Source of the DNA: Saccharofermentans sp.
Lineage (GTDB): Bacteria; Bacillota; Clostridia; Saccharofermentanales; Saccharofermentanaceae
Length of the DNA: 64,000 nt
Assembly (NCBI GenBank): GCA_016292135.1
Contig: JAEFAZ010000006.1
Span: forward strand, 62,001 to 126,000
Direction of reading: 5' to 3'
Made by a program: the position numbers and the translations under genes. Positions within the stretch are counted from its first letter, which is position 1, and each line of letters opens with the position of its first letter. The notes under the pieces are model-generated. The model was not told the DNA's origin. It ran no database searches and was given only the letters and a program-made list of their open reading frames with translations. Positions 31,210 to 41,473 of this stretch are shown here, piece by piece.

Positions 31210-31284
31210 GCCCGCCGTTCATACAAAACGGGCCGAAATTGTTGTGCAAAAGATAGTGCTTGTTTATTGCAAAAACGGGTATAT

Positions 31285-31313
31285 AATAAAAGAGGTGGGG
31301 CTGATCCCCACCT
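31285..31313 (-). terminator. Rho-independent terminator after the DUF368 gene
   Basis: Minus strand AGGTGGGGATCAGCCCCACCTCTTTTATTAT. Confidence 0.85.
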
Positions 31314-31317
31314 ATTT

Positions 31318-32214
31318 TTATGCCTTGTTTTCTCCGGCTTTTTTGTTCTTGTTTATGAAGTGTTTCAGCACTTCGAGACCTGCTATCACCGCCACGCCGA
31401 TAATGAATGCGATCCAGTTGAAAGTCGCCATCGTCATGGGGGGCTTCGGAACATCCAAAGTAGCCGGCCCCTGGAATATAGCATAGATCGAACCCGCCAT
31501 CAAGCCGAGGATCATGTAGACGGTCTGTGAGCGGAACTTTTCGAGACACTTCTTGAGGAGTCCGACGATACCGACCGCGCCTGCGAGGATGCCGAGACCG
31601 AAGATGATCACTATGGGCAGGACTGACATGTCAAGATGCAGGAATTTGTGCACGCTCTCGATGATGGTCATGTAGAGTCCGAATATGAGCATGAGGGTGG
31701 ATCCTGACATGCCGGGCAATACCATTCCGCTCATGGCAAGGGCGCCGCAAACGAAAAGGTAGATGCCTGACAGGGGAGTCAGGACAAAGGAGTTGCTTTC
31801 TGCAGATGTTCCCTGTGAATTGAGAACGGTGATAAGGATAACGAGTCCCGCTCCGATGGCAGCGAAGACCAGGTTATAGTATTTGCCCTTGAGGCACTTT
31901 GCCTCATCCTTGATTATCACTGGGAAAGCACCCAGGATAAAACCTACGAAGAGCGAACTTATCGCGTATATGTGATTATCGAAAAACTTGACCAGGACTT
32001 CGACTGCGAGCAGCAATCCGACGGCGCAGGGAATGGCGACCTTAAGGATCAGCTTGATCGCTGCGATCCTCTCCTGTTTATTGCCTTTGACAAGGTTTAC
32101 GACAGCCTTTAAAAGGTCCTCGTAAAAGCCCATTATGAATGCTATTGTTCCGCCTGATACACCGGGCACGCTGTTGGCCAGGCCCATCAGAAATCCGCCG
32201 AGAATTGTAAACAT
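31318..32214 (-). CDS. DUF368 membrane protein (PopT-type polyprenyl-phosphate transporter family)
   Basis: FLMGLANSVPGVSGGTIAFIMGFYEDLL...GMVLPGMSGSTLMLIFGLY duplicated motif; 298 aa multi-TM. Confidence 0.88.
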   Translation of the reverse strand: MFTILGGFLMGLANSVPGVSGGTIAFIMGFYEDLLKAVVNLVKGNKQERIAAIKLILKVAIPCAVGLLLAVEVLVKFFDNHIYAISSLFVGFILGAFPVIIKDEAKCLKGKYYNLVFAAIGAGLVILITVLNSQGTSAESNSFVLTPLSGIYLFVCGALAMSGMVLPGMSGSTLMLIFGLYMTIIESVHKFLHLDMSVLPIVIIFGLGILAGAVGIVGLLKKCLEKFRSQTVYMILGLMAGSIYAIFQGPATLDVPKPPMTMATFNWIAFIIGVAVIAGLEVLKHFINKNKKAGENKA

Positions 32215-32300
32215 GATTCCCCCTCCGTTTTTTGACTTACTCAGACGATTATCTCATATAAACGCCGGCAAAACATAACAAATTGATCAATATGGACGGA

Positions 32301-32660
32301 TCAGCTCTTTTTGCTCCTTCTGAAACTTTCGATCGTATCCCTCTTTTTGTACATCTCCTGAACTGAATTCTCGAGGAAATAATAATGGAATACATAGGGG
32401 CACGTAAGACAGAGGAAAAGGACTGCCAGGACTGCCGTGAAGATGTCGGGATGCGTTATCAGCATGAACATGCCGATGAGAAGGAAGAGAGCGAAAAACA
32501 ACGTGACCAGAAGATGGATCAGCCTCTCGTGACAGAACCAGGAGAGCTTGCGGTCGAACTCCGCAAGGAATTCGTCTATCTTTTCATCGGCAGCATCCTT
32601 CATGCCGTCAGCGATAAAAGAATCAACCTGCGCGATATATTCTTTCATATATTTTTTCAT
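32301..32660 (-). CDS. Small two-TM hypothetical protein
   Basis: ATG (MKKYMKEYIAQ) at 32660 overlaps the upstream radical SAM stop; TM LLVTLFFALFLLIGMFMLI and FTAVLAVLFLCLTCPYVFHYYF. Confidence 0.7.
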   Translation of the reverse strand: MKKYMKEYIAQVDSFIADGMKDAADEKIDEFLAEFDRKLSWFCHERLIHLLVTLFFALFLLIGMFMLITHPDIFTAVLAVLFLCLTCPYVFHYYFLENSVQEMYKKRDTIESFRRSKKS

Positions 32661-33535
32661 ACGCCGAATCTCCTGTTGATGTAGTTGATGACCTTCCTCT
32701 TGTCGGCAGTCCACATGGGCGCGAGAAGAAGGCTTTTCGGACAGTCCCCCGTAAGCCTGAAGATGACCTTGCCGTCAGGGACTTGTTCCAGTGCTCTTTC
32801 CACAATATCAAAATACTCTTCCATACCGAGCACTTCAAGTTCTCCCCTCTCCCAAATCTCTGCGATCTTCGTTCCCTTCGGAACATAAAGGCAGGTGAAC
32901 TTGAGTCCCGTGCAGCAGGATGCTGTCCTCACCGATCCCATCATGTCATCCATGTTTTCTCCCGGAAGACCGAATATCACGTGGGCCGTGGTCTCACAAC
33001 CTATGTCCGTCAGTTTCCTTACTGCTTCCTTAAAACATTCAGTATCAAAACAGCGGTTGATGTATTCACCGGTCCTGTCGTTCGCAGTCTGAAGACCCAG
33101 TTCCACCATCAGCGGAAACTCCTTTGCGTGGCGGGAGAGCACCTCCATAACGGGATCCGGAAGACAGTCCGGTCTTGTCGCTATCGCGCACTGGACGATG
33201 CGCGGATCTTTCCCCGCGTCGCTTATCGCCCTGTCGAGCCTTTCGGGCGGAAGATAGGTGTTGGAAAAGCTCTGAAAATATGCGACATATCCCGCATCAG
33301 GACCCGCCTTTCTTCCTACCATGGATATGGCTCTGTCGAGAGCTTTTCCGATGTCGTCTTCGAAAACGGAAAACTCTCCGGACCCGCCTTCCGAGCAGAA
33401 GATGCATCCGCCTTCGCCCTTCGTGCCGTCGCGGTTGGGGCATGTTCTGGCAAGACCGATCGAAGCCTTGTAGATCTTCTTTCCGAATCTCGTTTTATAG
33501 TATGTATTTGCATCCAGATATCTGAGTTTTGTCAT
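32657..33535 (-). CDS. TIGR01212-type radical SAM protein (YtqA-like)
   Basis: GLARTCPNRDGTKGEGGCIFCSEGGSGEF (radical SAM Cys cluster); VELGLQTAND; HVIFGLPGENMDDM. Confidence 0.9.
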   Translation of the reverse strand: MTKLRYLDANTYYKTRFGKKIYKASIGLARTCPNRDGTKGEGGCIFCSEGGSGEFSVFEDDIGKALDRAISMVGRKAGPDAGYVAYFQSFSNTYLPPERLDRAISDAGKDPRIVQCAIATRPDCLPDPVMEVLSRHAKEFPLMVELGLQTANDRTGEYINRCFDTECFKEAVRKLTDIGCETTAHVIFGLPGENMDDMMGSVRTASCCTGLKFTCLYVPKGTKIAEIWERGELEVLGMEEYFDIVERALEQVPDGKVIFRLTGDCPKSLLLAPMWTADKRKVINYINRRFGV

Positions 33536-33708
33536 GAGGATATTTTATCACCTTCAAATAACCTGTACAAAAGATAACAATGTTACAAATACAGCAAAAT
33601 AGGGGTTTTTTCACGATTTTTTCGCCAAAAGCATTGACAACAGGGGCTTTTACACGGATAATACTTTTGTAATTTGCCTGACATATAGGCACACAAGGAG
33701 GATTTATC

Positions 33709-34002
33709 ATGAACAAGACAGAATTGATTGATGCAATCGCAGCTAATGCCGGTATCAGCAAGAAAGCAGCAGGCGACGCTCTCGCAGCTACACTTGATTC
33801 CATTGCAGATTCTCTCGCAAAGGGTGACAAGGTTGTTCTCGTAGGCTTCGGTACATTCCAGACAAAGAAGCTCGCAGCTCGTAAGGGCCGCAACCCTGCA
33901 ACAGGCGAAGAGATCAAGATCGCAGCTTCCATCGCTCCTTCCTTCAAGGCTGGTAAGGCTCTCAAGGACAAGGTTAACAAGAAGAAGTCCAAGAAGAAGT
34001 AA
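33709..34002 (+). CDS. hup: HU-family DNA-binding protein
   Basis: [32 protein letters not shown]...[37 protein letters not shown]. Confidence 0.96.
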   Translation: MNKTELIDAIAANAGISKKAAGDALAATLDSIADSLAKGDKVVLVGFGTFQTKKLAARKGRNPATGEEIKIAASIAPSFKAGKALKDKVNKKKSKKK

Positions 34003-34029
34003 TTCAATTCTAATTATTCTTAAGATATT

Positions 34030-34052
34030 GAGGCTGTCCTTTGGGACAGCCT
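34030..34052 (+). terminator. Hairpin terminator after HU
   Basis: gaggctgtcc / ggacagcctc, weak T-tract. Confidence 0.6.
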
Positions 34053-34069
34053 CATTGCATTTAAGGTTT

Positions 34070-34627
34070 TTACATCAATCCCTGATCCCTTGTAAGTTCC
34101 TCGTTGATCATGGTGATGAGCTGGGCAACGACGGTCAGCGTGCGGCAGTTTCTCATCGAACTCGCGTTCACCGCATAGCGGACATCCCTTGATACCTGAT
34201 CGAATGACATATGAAGTCTGTTGGCAAAATCCAGATACATATTCTTGGCTGAACTGTACCTCCTCCTGCCTCCCAGTATCACGTCCTTGACGGCAAGATA
34301 GACCACGGCAGTCCCCGTGTGCGACATGTCGAATCCCGATGCCATGAAGACAGCTTTGGCACACATCTCATAGTAGACATCGCGTCCTTCGCCCAGTCCC
34401 AGGAAATGATCGCTCATAAGACCGCTCACCGTCATCATGGCCTGCGACTTGTCGGATCTTCCGTCGACAAGATAGGATACTTTGCCGCTGTTGTCCCTCA
34501 CACAGAGCATCCCGTTTCTCGTCAGCAATCCGTTGATGTTCTCAAGCAGGCTCTTGTCATTACATACCACATATATACCGGTATTGTCACCGATGTCCTC
34601 GAGCATCTTCATTTCCAGATCTTCCAT
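34070..34627 (-). CDS. Spo0A_C-like sporulation-type DNA-binding regulator lacking a standard full-length receiver domain
   Basis: DMSHTGTAVVYLAVKDVILGGRRRYSSAKNMYLDFANRLHMSFDQVSRDVRYAVNAS resembles the Spo0A C-terminal HTH; ATG at 34627 preceded by AAAGGAGG. Confidence 0.68.
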   Translation of the reverse strand: MEDLEMKMLEDIGDNTGIYVVCNDKSLLENINGLLTRNGMLCVRDNSGKVSYLVDGRSDKSQAMMTVSGLMSDHFLGLGEGRDVYYEMCAKAVFMASGFDMSHTGTAVVYLAVKDVILGGRRRYSSAKNMYLDFANRLHMSFDQVSRDVRYAVNASSMRNCRTLTVVAQLITMINEELTRDQGLM

Positions 34628-34821
34628 AAACCCTGCTGCCTCCTTTACATGTTTTCCCCTCGAAAAAGAGACGATGTATATAAATAATGAGACCGCAAAA
34701 ATACTAAAACAAGGACAATCGGAAAAAGGGACGAAAACTGAGACAAAACGCCTGAAACGCAATGGTTTCAGGCGTAAATTTTTTCATCAGACTGAGACTG
34801 CCGGAAGGGGGCAAAAAAGCA

Positions 34822-35214
34822 TCATTTTGCAGGCTGCCACTCGGGCATGAAAGAGGATGCTTCAGCATACCTTATGGTTATCTTATCACCGGGTTCGGGA
34901 CAGCTCTTTGAAGGATTCTTATAGTAGTTCACGCCGTTTATCGTGATGTAATTCTTGAGGGGCGAAACGGACTCCACGGTGCCCTGAAGAGTCGAATAAT
35001 TGTTGTTGATGACGACCCTGATATCGAGCATCCTGGGCACAACGATAAATATGCCGTAGATAACTATAATGACGGTGAGAAGGACAGGCAGGAAATACTT
35101 GATGATCCTGTTGGATTTACGCCTCCTGACCTTGTCCGCAAAGATGCAGCAGACAAATATCAAAAGGGACATCATCACGACATGAGCTCCGAGATTTGCA
35201 AAGAAATAATTCAT
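34822..35214 (-). CDS. Hypothetical two-TM membrane protein
   Basis: TM segments then TLQGTVESVSPLKNYITINGVNYYKNPSKSCPEPGDKITIRYA; start overlaps next gene. Confidence 0.7.
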   Translation of the reverse strand: MNYFFANLGAHVVMMSLLIFVCCIFADKVRRRKSNRIIKYFLPVLLTVIIVIYGIFIVVPRMLDIRVVINNNYSTLQGTVESVSPLKNYITINGVNYYKNPSKSCPEPGDKITIRYAEASSFMPEWQPAK

Positions 35215-35806
35215 TCAGCTGTCTCCCCGTCATCAGGATCATAATCGTAGCTGACATCTACCGGGATAAGGATATCCACAGCCATATCGTCCTCATCAAA
35301 AGGAAGATCGGATGTCACCTGAATATCATAACACACACCGACATAAAGTGCCTGCGGGTGGTCCATGTAATAGCGGTCGTAATAACCTGCCCCCATGCCA
35401 AGCCTTATGCCCTCGTCATTATATGCGACAGCGGGTACTATTATCAGATCCGGCTCAGTCCCGGGAAGGACCTCTTTGGGCTCCGGTATGCCGTATGCAC
35501 CCTTTTCGAAAAGGGTATCATCGGATGCATCCGCTTCCCTGAATATGAGCCTTCCGTCCTTAACCTGCGGGTATGCAGTCTTAACGCCGGAAGCCATGAG
35601 TTTTTTTGCCAGGGGAAGAACATCGATCTCGCCGTCGAAAGGCATGTAGAGAGCAACAGTTCCGCCGGATAAAGCCTTCGAAAGTCTCTCATCGGGGATC
35701 TCGAAAAAAAGTTCCGACAAAGCCTTGGAAGCGTAGAGAGCATCCTCTGCTTCGATCTCGCGGCGCATTGCTCTTATCTTTTCTCTTACGGTCTTCTTGT
35801 CTTCCA

Positions 35807-35807
<1 letters not shown>
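35211..35807 (-). CDS. 5-formyltetrahydrofolate cyclo-ligase
   Basis: VREKIRAMRREI; VALYMPFDGEIDVLPL; DLIIVPAVAYNDEGIRLGMGAGYYDRYY. Confidence 0.93.
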
Positions 35808-37909
<2,102 letters not shown>

Positions 37910-38554
37910 TTATCTGCCCTGGGACACGCCTTTTCTCTTACCCAGCGACAGGTAGATCAAAGGAAGTGCGGCGATGATGAACATGAATATCCCGAACACG
38001 AATCCCGGGATCCCTGCAAGTCCCGAAAAAGGGATCGTGAGATCCACATCGCAGTTCCTGTTGATGTAGAGGAATGCCGATGCAGAAGGGAAATCGCGTG
38101 CGATCGGATTGGTTATCAGATAGGTGATAAGAGCCACGGGAAGGCTGAAGATGTAGACATCGGCCACCCAAACAAGGATCTTATCGAGTTTCAGAAGATA
38201 GAGAACGATGAGTATTATGACCGGGGCTGCCAGAGCGACAGCCTCGGGAACATATACCTCACCTTTAACAAATCCCCATACGGTGAAGCCGCCGAGACAG
38301 GCAGCCGCGATCGCACAGGGAATGAAGATAACAAATCTGGTGCAGGATATCTTGAGCAGTATTATGGTCAGGATACATATCAGCACCGTCATCAATATAC
38401 AGGAAGCCATGTCAGGCATCCCTATAAATGTGAAAGCTCTGTCGGAGACCCGGATCAGGTAGCGGGCGAATATGCGAAAGGGATCGCATATTACCGTACC
38501 CCACAAGAAAAGCATTACGGCAAATACGATACCTGCGCGTTCTTCACTTCTCAA
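37910..38554 (-). CDS. Hypothetical multi-TM membrane protein
   Basis: Six or more hydrophobic segments; no family recognised. Confidence 0.65.
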   Translation of the reverse strand: MRSEERAGIVFAVMLFLWGTVICDPFRIFARYLIRVSDRAFTFIGMPDMASCILMTVLICILTIILLKISCTRFVIFIPCAIAAACLGGFTVWGFVKGEVYVPEAVALAAPVIILIVLYLLKLDKILVWVADVYIFSLPVALITYLITNPIARDFPSASAFLYINRNCDVDLTIPFSGLAGIPGFVFGIFMFIIAALPLIYLSLGKRKGVSQGR

Positions 38555-38594
38555 TTCCGGAACCTCAGAGCAATGAAATGCTTATCGGATCTTA

Positions 38595-38837
38595 TCAGCC
38601 GTCCAGCTTCGAAAAGTCCATATCCTCAAAGAAAGACTTAAGGATGCAGAATTCCTCATAGCTCAGAGAGATACCCTTCCCGACCTTCTCATGGTCAGGC
38701 CCCCAGTCACGGATATCAAGCTTCGGCTTGCCTTCGTTCCACTTGATGATATTAACCTCTCTTCTCCATCCGGACTTGTTCTCTGTAAGCACGCCGATGT
38801 GCTCGACTATCTCGGATTTGATCTCGGTCTTAGGCAT
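38595..38837 (-). CDS. YdbC/PC4-like single-stranded DNA-binding protein
   Basis: IGVLTENKSGWRREVNIIKWNEGKPKLDIRDWGPDHEKVGKGISLSYEE. Confidence 0.85.
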   Translation of the reverse strand: MPKTEIKSEIVEHIGVLTENKSGWRREVNIIKWNEGKPKLDIRDWGPDHEKVGKGISLSYEEFCILKSFFEDMDFSKLDG

Positions 38838-38947
38838 ATTACTTATCCTCCCAATCAGTAATAGTTATTATTCATAACGTGAAAATTATATCACAGATAA
38901 TCCCTTCGTATATATTATAATATGGAAAAAATAGGAGTTAATTGCAG

Positions 38948-39868
38948 ATGGGACCCCTTTTTTGGACAGTTTTGTGCATCTCAGGCGCTGTTTTGGCCGC
39001 CGTTATGATCTACGGGATACTCTGTCTCATAGAGCCGCACAGGCACGAACTGACGCATATAAGCCTTTCTGCGGATAACGGAAAGACTTCGGATAAGATA
39101 CTTCTCCGGGACGGGAGCGGCATATATAAGATCAGTCAGGACGGCAAGGGGAAAGACGGTGTTCCCTCAGATCTTAGAATATTCTTCTTCTCCGACCTTC
39201 ACATAGAGACATGCTTTATCTCCGCAGCTAAGATCATCCGGCACATAGAAGAAGAGCATAAACTGTCCCCCATCGATGCTGTGATCTTCGGAGGCGACAT
39301 CATCACCTGGCCCCGATACAAGAGCAAGGGCTTCGCTTTCCTTAAGGAGATCTCATCCTGCTGCCAAAGGCTCGGCATACCCTTCTACGCTGTTACGGGC
39401 AACCATGACACGGAACTTGAGGATCCTGATGTCACGGCAGGCTGCGGCTTTACTCTTCTCGAAGGCAGGTATGAACTGATAAAAGGATCTTCCGGCAAGG
39501 AATTCGCACTTTGCGGCGTCGACGACTCGGGACGCGAAGAACGGGAATGGTATGAGATGCCCGGCTGCCCTGAAGACCTGCCTGTCGTATTCATCGCGCA
39601 CGATCCCGATTCCATCCTCCACACCGGGGAAAGGATGCCTGACTTCATACTCTCGGGCCATACCCACGGAGGACAGCTCAAGCTCCCCTTCGGGCTCAGG
39701 ATATCTCCGAGGCATAAGAACGAACTGCCTTCTGCAGGCATCCTGGCGGGAGCATACCTTTATAAGGACAGCGTCTTCTTCATCTCACGGGGCTTGGGAT
39801 GCGGCTATCTTCCAATAAGGTTCGGATCCGTTCCCGAATTATCCGTGATCGATATCTTCATCAGATAA
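38948..39868 (+). CDS. Membrane-anchored metallophosphoesterase
   Basis: FFFSDLHIET, IFGGDIITW, AVTGNHDTE, VFIAHDPDS, LSGHTHGGQLKLP. Confidence 0.9.
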   Translation: MGPLFWTVLCISGAVLAAVMIYGILCLIEPHRHELTHISLSADNGKTSDKILLRDGSGIYKISQDGKGKDGVPSDLRIFFFSDLHIETCFISAAKIIRHIEEEHKLSPIDAVIFGGDIITWPRYKSKGFAFLKEISSCCQRLGIPFYAVTGNHDTELEDPDVTAGCGFTLLEGRYELIKGSSGKEFALCGVDDSGREEREWYEMPGCPEDLPVVFIAHDPDSILHTGERMPDFILSGHTHGGQLKLPFGLRISPRHKNELPSAGILAGAYLYKDSVFFISRGLGCGYLPIRFGSVPELSVIDIFIR

Positions 39869-39878
39869 GCAAAAGAAA

Positions 39879-39902
39879 AGAGCTGCCACGAAGGGCAGCT
39901 CT
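39879..39902. terminator. Bidirectional hairpin terminator between convergent genes
   Basis: agagctgcc ACGAAG ggcagctct with flanking A/T-rich tracts. Confidence 0.75.
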
Positions 39903-39924
39903 TCTGTTATCTGATTTTATCCTG

Positions 39925-41115
39925 TCAGGATTCGGGAAGAACGATATCGAACTTCTCCTTCTCCTTGGCAAGCTCCTGCAGTCTCTTGGCTTCTTCTTCA
40001 GCCTTCTGGGCAGCAAGTCTTGCTTCCTCTTCAGCCTTCTTGGCTGCAGCCATGGCTTCTTCTGCTCTCTTGGCGGCAGCAGCTGCTTTCTCCTTAGCGG
40101 CGGCAGCAGCAGCCTTGGCAGCCTCTTCAGCCTTCTCTGCAGCGATCCTGGAATCTTCTTCTTCCTTCTTCTTGGTTGCAAGATCGAAAGCTTCCTGAGC
40201 GGCCTTCGTAGCTTCCTTGGCTTCCTTAGCCTTCTCCTCAGCGCTCTTTGCGAGCTCTTCGGCACGTGCGGAAGCATTCTTGGCTTCAGTCTCGAATTCC
40301 TCGGCTGCCTTCCTTGCCTTCTCTTCAGCAGTCTTTGCAGCGAGCTTAGCATCGTTCTCGATCTTCTTCTTGGAGACCTTGTCCTTGGCTTCTGTAGCCT
40401 TGTCGAGGGCCTGCTTTGCAGCAAGCTGTGCCTTGTCAGCAGCAGCCTTCAGCTCTTCAGCTTCCTTTATGGCAGCCTGGTATTCAGCCTCGGCGCTCTC
40501 GAAAGCCTTCTTTGCAGCCTCTTCGGACTTGATGGCGGCAGCCTTTACCTCGCCGGATCTCTCGTACTCTTTCTTGGATTCCTCAGCCTTCTTGGCAGCA
40601 TCTTCGGCTTCCTTTACGGCACGGCTCTCACGGAACTGGGCCTGCTGGAGTTCGAACTTGGCCTTGTCGGCAGCTATGGAAGCCGCACTCTTGACCTTGC
40701 CTGCCACAAAGCTCGCATCCCTGATCTTACCGTCGGGTTCATTAACCTTCTCGGAGGCGATAGCCTGTGCACGGTTGATCGATGCCGAAGGAGGTCTCTT
40801 GATCGGAGGCTTCAAGCCCGGCATCTGATTATCCTCGGTCTTCTTGTCACTGTCACCGGCCTTTTCCTTCTTATCACCGTTCTTATCGGCCCAAGCCTTT
40901 CGCGCTTCCATCTGAGCCTTGGCGGCAAGAGCACGCTCCCTGGCATAGTTGGCAGCCGGTGAATCAATATTGGAGATGTGGCCTTTTACCTGTGACTTGT
41001 TTTCTGATTTGCTGACAGTTCCCTGCCCGGAAGAGGACAGTCCCATAGCAGGCGTTGACAACGCGCCTTCTGCTCTTCCCTTAATTACATCAAAAAGTCC
41101 TGACATATCAGTCAC
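39925..41115 (-). CDS. Ala/Glu/Lys-rich long coiled-coil protein
   Basis: Most of the protein is AAKKAEEA/KAKEAKEA-type repeats without TM or signal; DNA is correspondingly low complexity. Confidence 0.75.
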   Translation of the reverse strand: MTDMSGLFDVIKGRAEGALSTPAMGLSSSGQGTVSKSENKSQVKGHISNIDSPAANYARERALAAKAQMEARKAWADKNGDKKEKAGDSDKKTEDNQMPGLKPPIKRPPSASINRAQAIASEKVNEPDGKIRDASFVAGKVKSAASIAADKAKFELQQAQFRESRAVKEAEDAAKKAEESKKEYERSGEVKAAAIKSEEAAKKAFESAEAEYQAAIKEAEELKAAADKAQLAAKQALDKATEAKDKVSKKKIENDAKLAAKTAEEKARKAAEEFETEAKNASARAEELAKSAEEKAKEAKEATKAAQEAFDLATKKKEEEDSRIAAEKAEEAAKAAAAAAKEKAAAAAKRAEEAMAAAKKAEEEARLAAQKAEEEAKRLQELAKEKEKFDIVLPES

Positions 41116-41280
41116 CCCTACAACTTAATGTGATCAGAAATTCCCATCAGAACCATTATATTTTCTCCAGACATAGTTTTCAAGTATGTTTCTAAATTGT
41201 TTCCAAAATATTACACTGAATTTGGGCAATGTGCACAAAAGAAAAGGGGTAAGTATGTGTAAACTGGCTTTCGAAAAAAT

Positions 41281-41317
41281 AAAAAAAGGCTGTCCGCTCT
41301 TACTTGCGGACAGCCTT
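41281..41317 (-). terminator. Rho-independent terminator downstream of glgP
   Basis: Minus AAGGCTGTCCGC AAGTAAGA GCGGACAGCCTTTTTTT; 12-bp stem. Confidence 0.88.
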
Positions 41318-41473
41318 CAGGAAAAGACATCATAAACTCTTGGGCAAAAATTTATGGTACTGATTCTCTCTCTCTTGCACCTATATACTAACCCAGATCA
41401 GGTTAAGAGAAGCCTTGATTTATTCTTCAAAAATAGCGGCGGAAGCGCCTGTTTTTTAGGTTGTATTGACCAA

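Noticed and set aside
31017-31226. 69-aa minus-strand ORF at the 5' side of the ncRNA candidate
   Set aside because: Its start lies upstream of the proposed promoter, it has no obvious RBS, and the composition is basic with no recognised family.
39799-40962. + strand 387-aa Leu/Ser-rich ORF
   Set aside because: Complement of the Ala/Glu/Lys-rich coiled-coil gene; low-complexity artefact.
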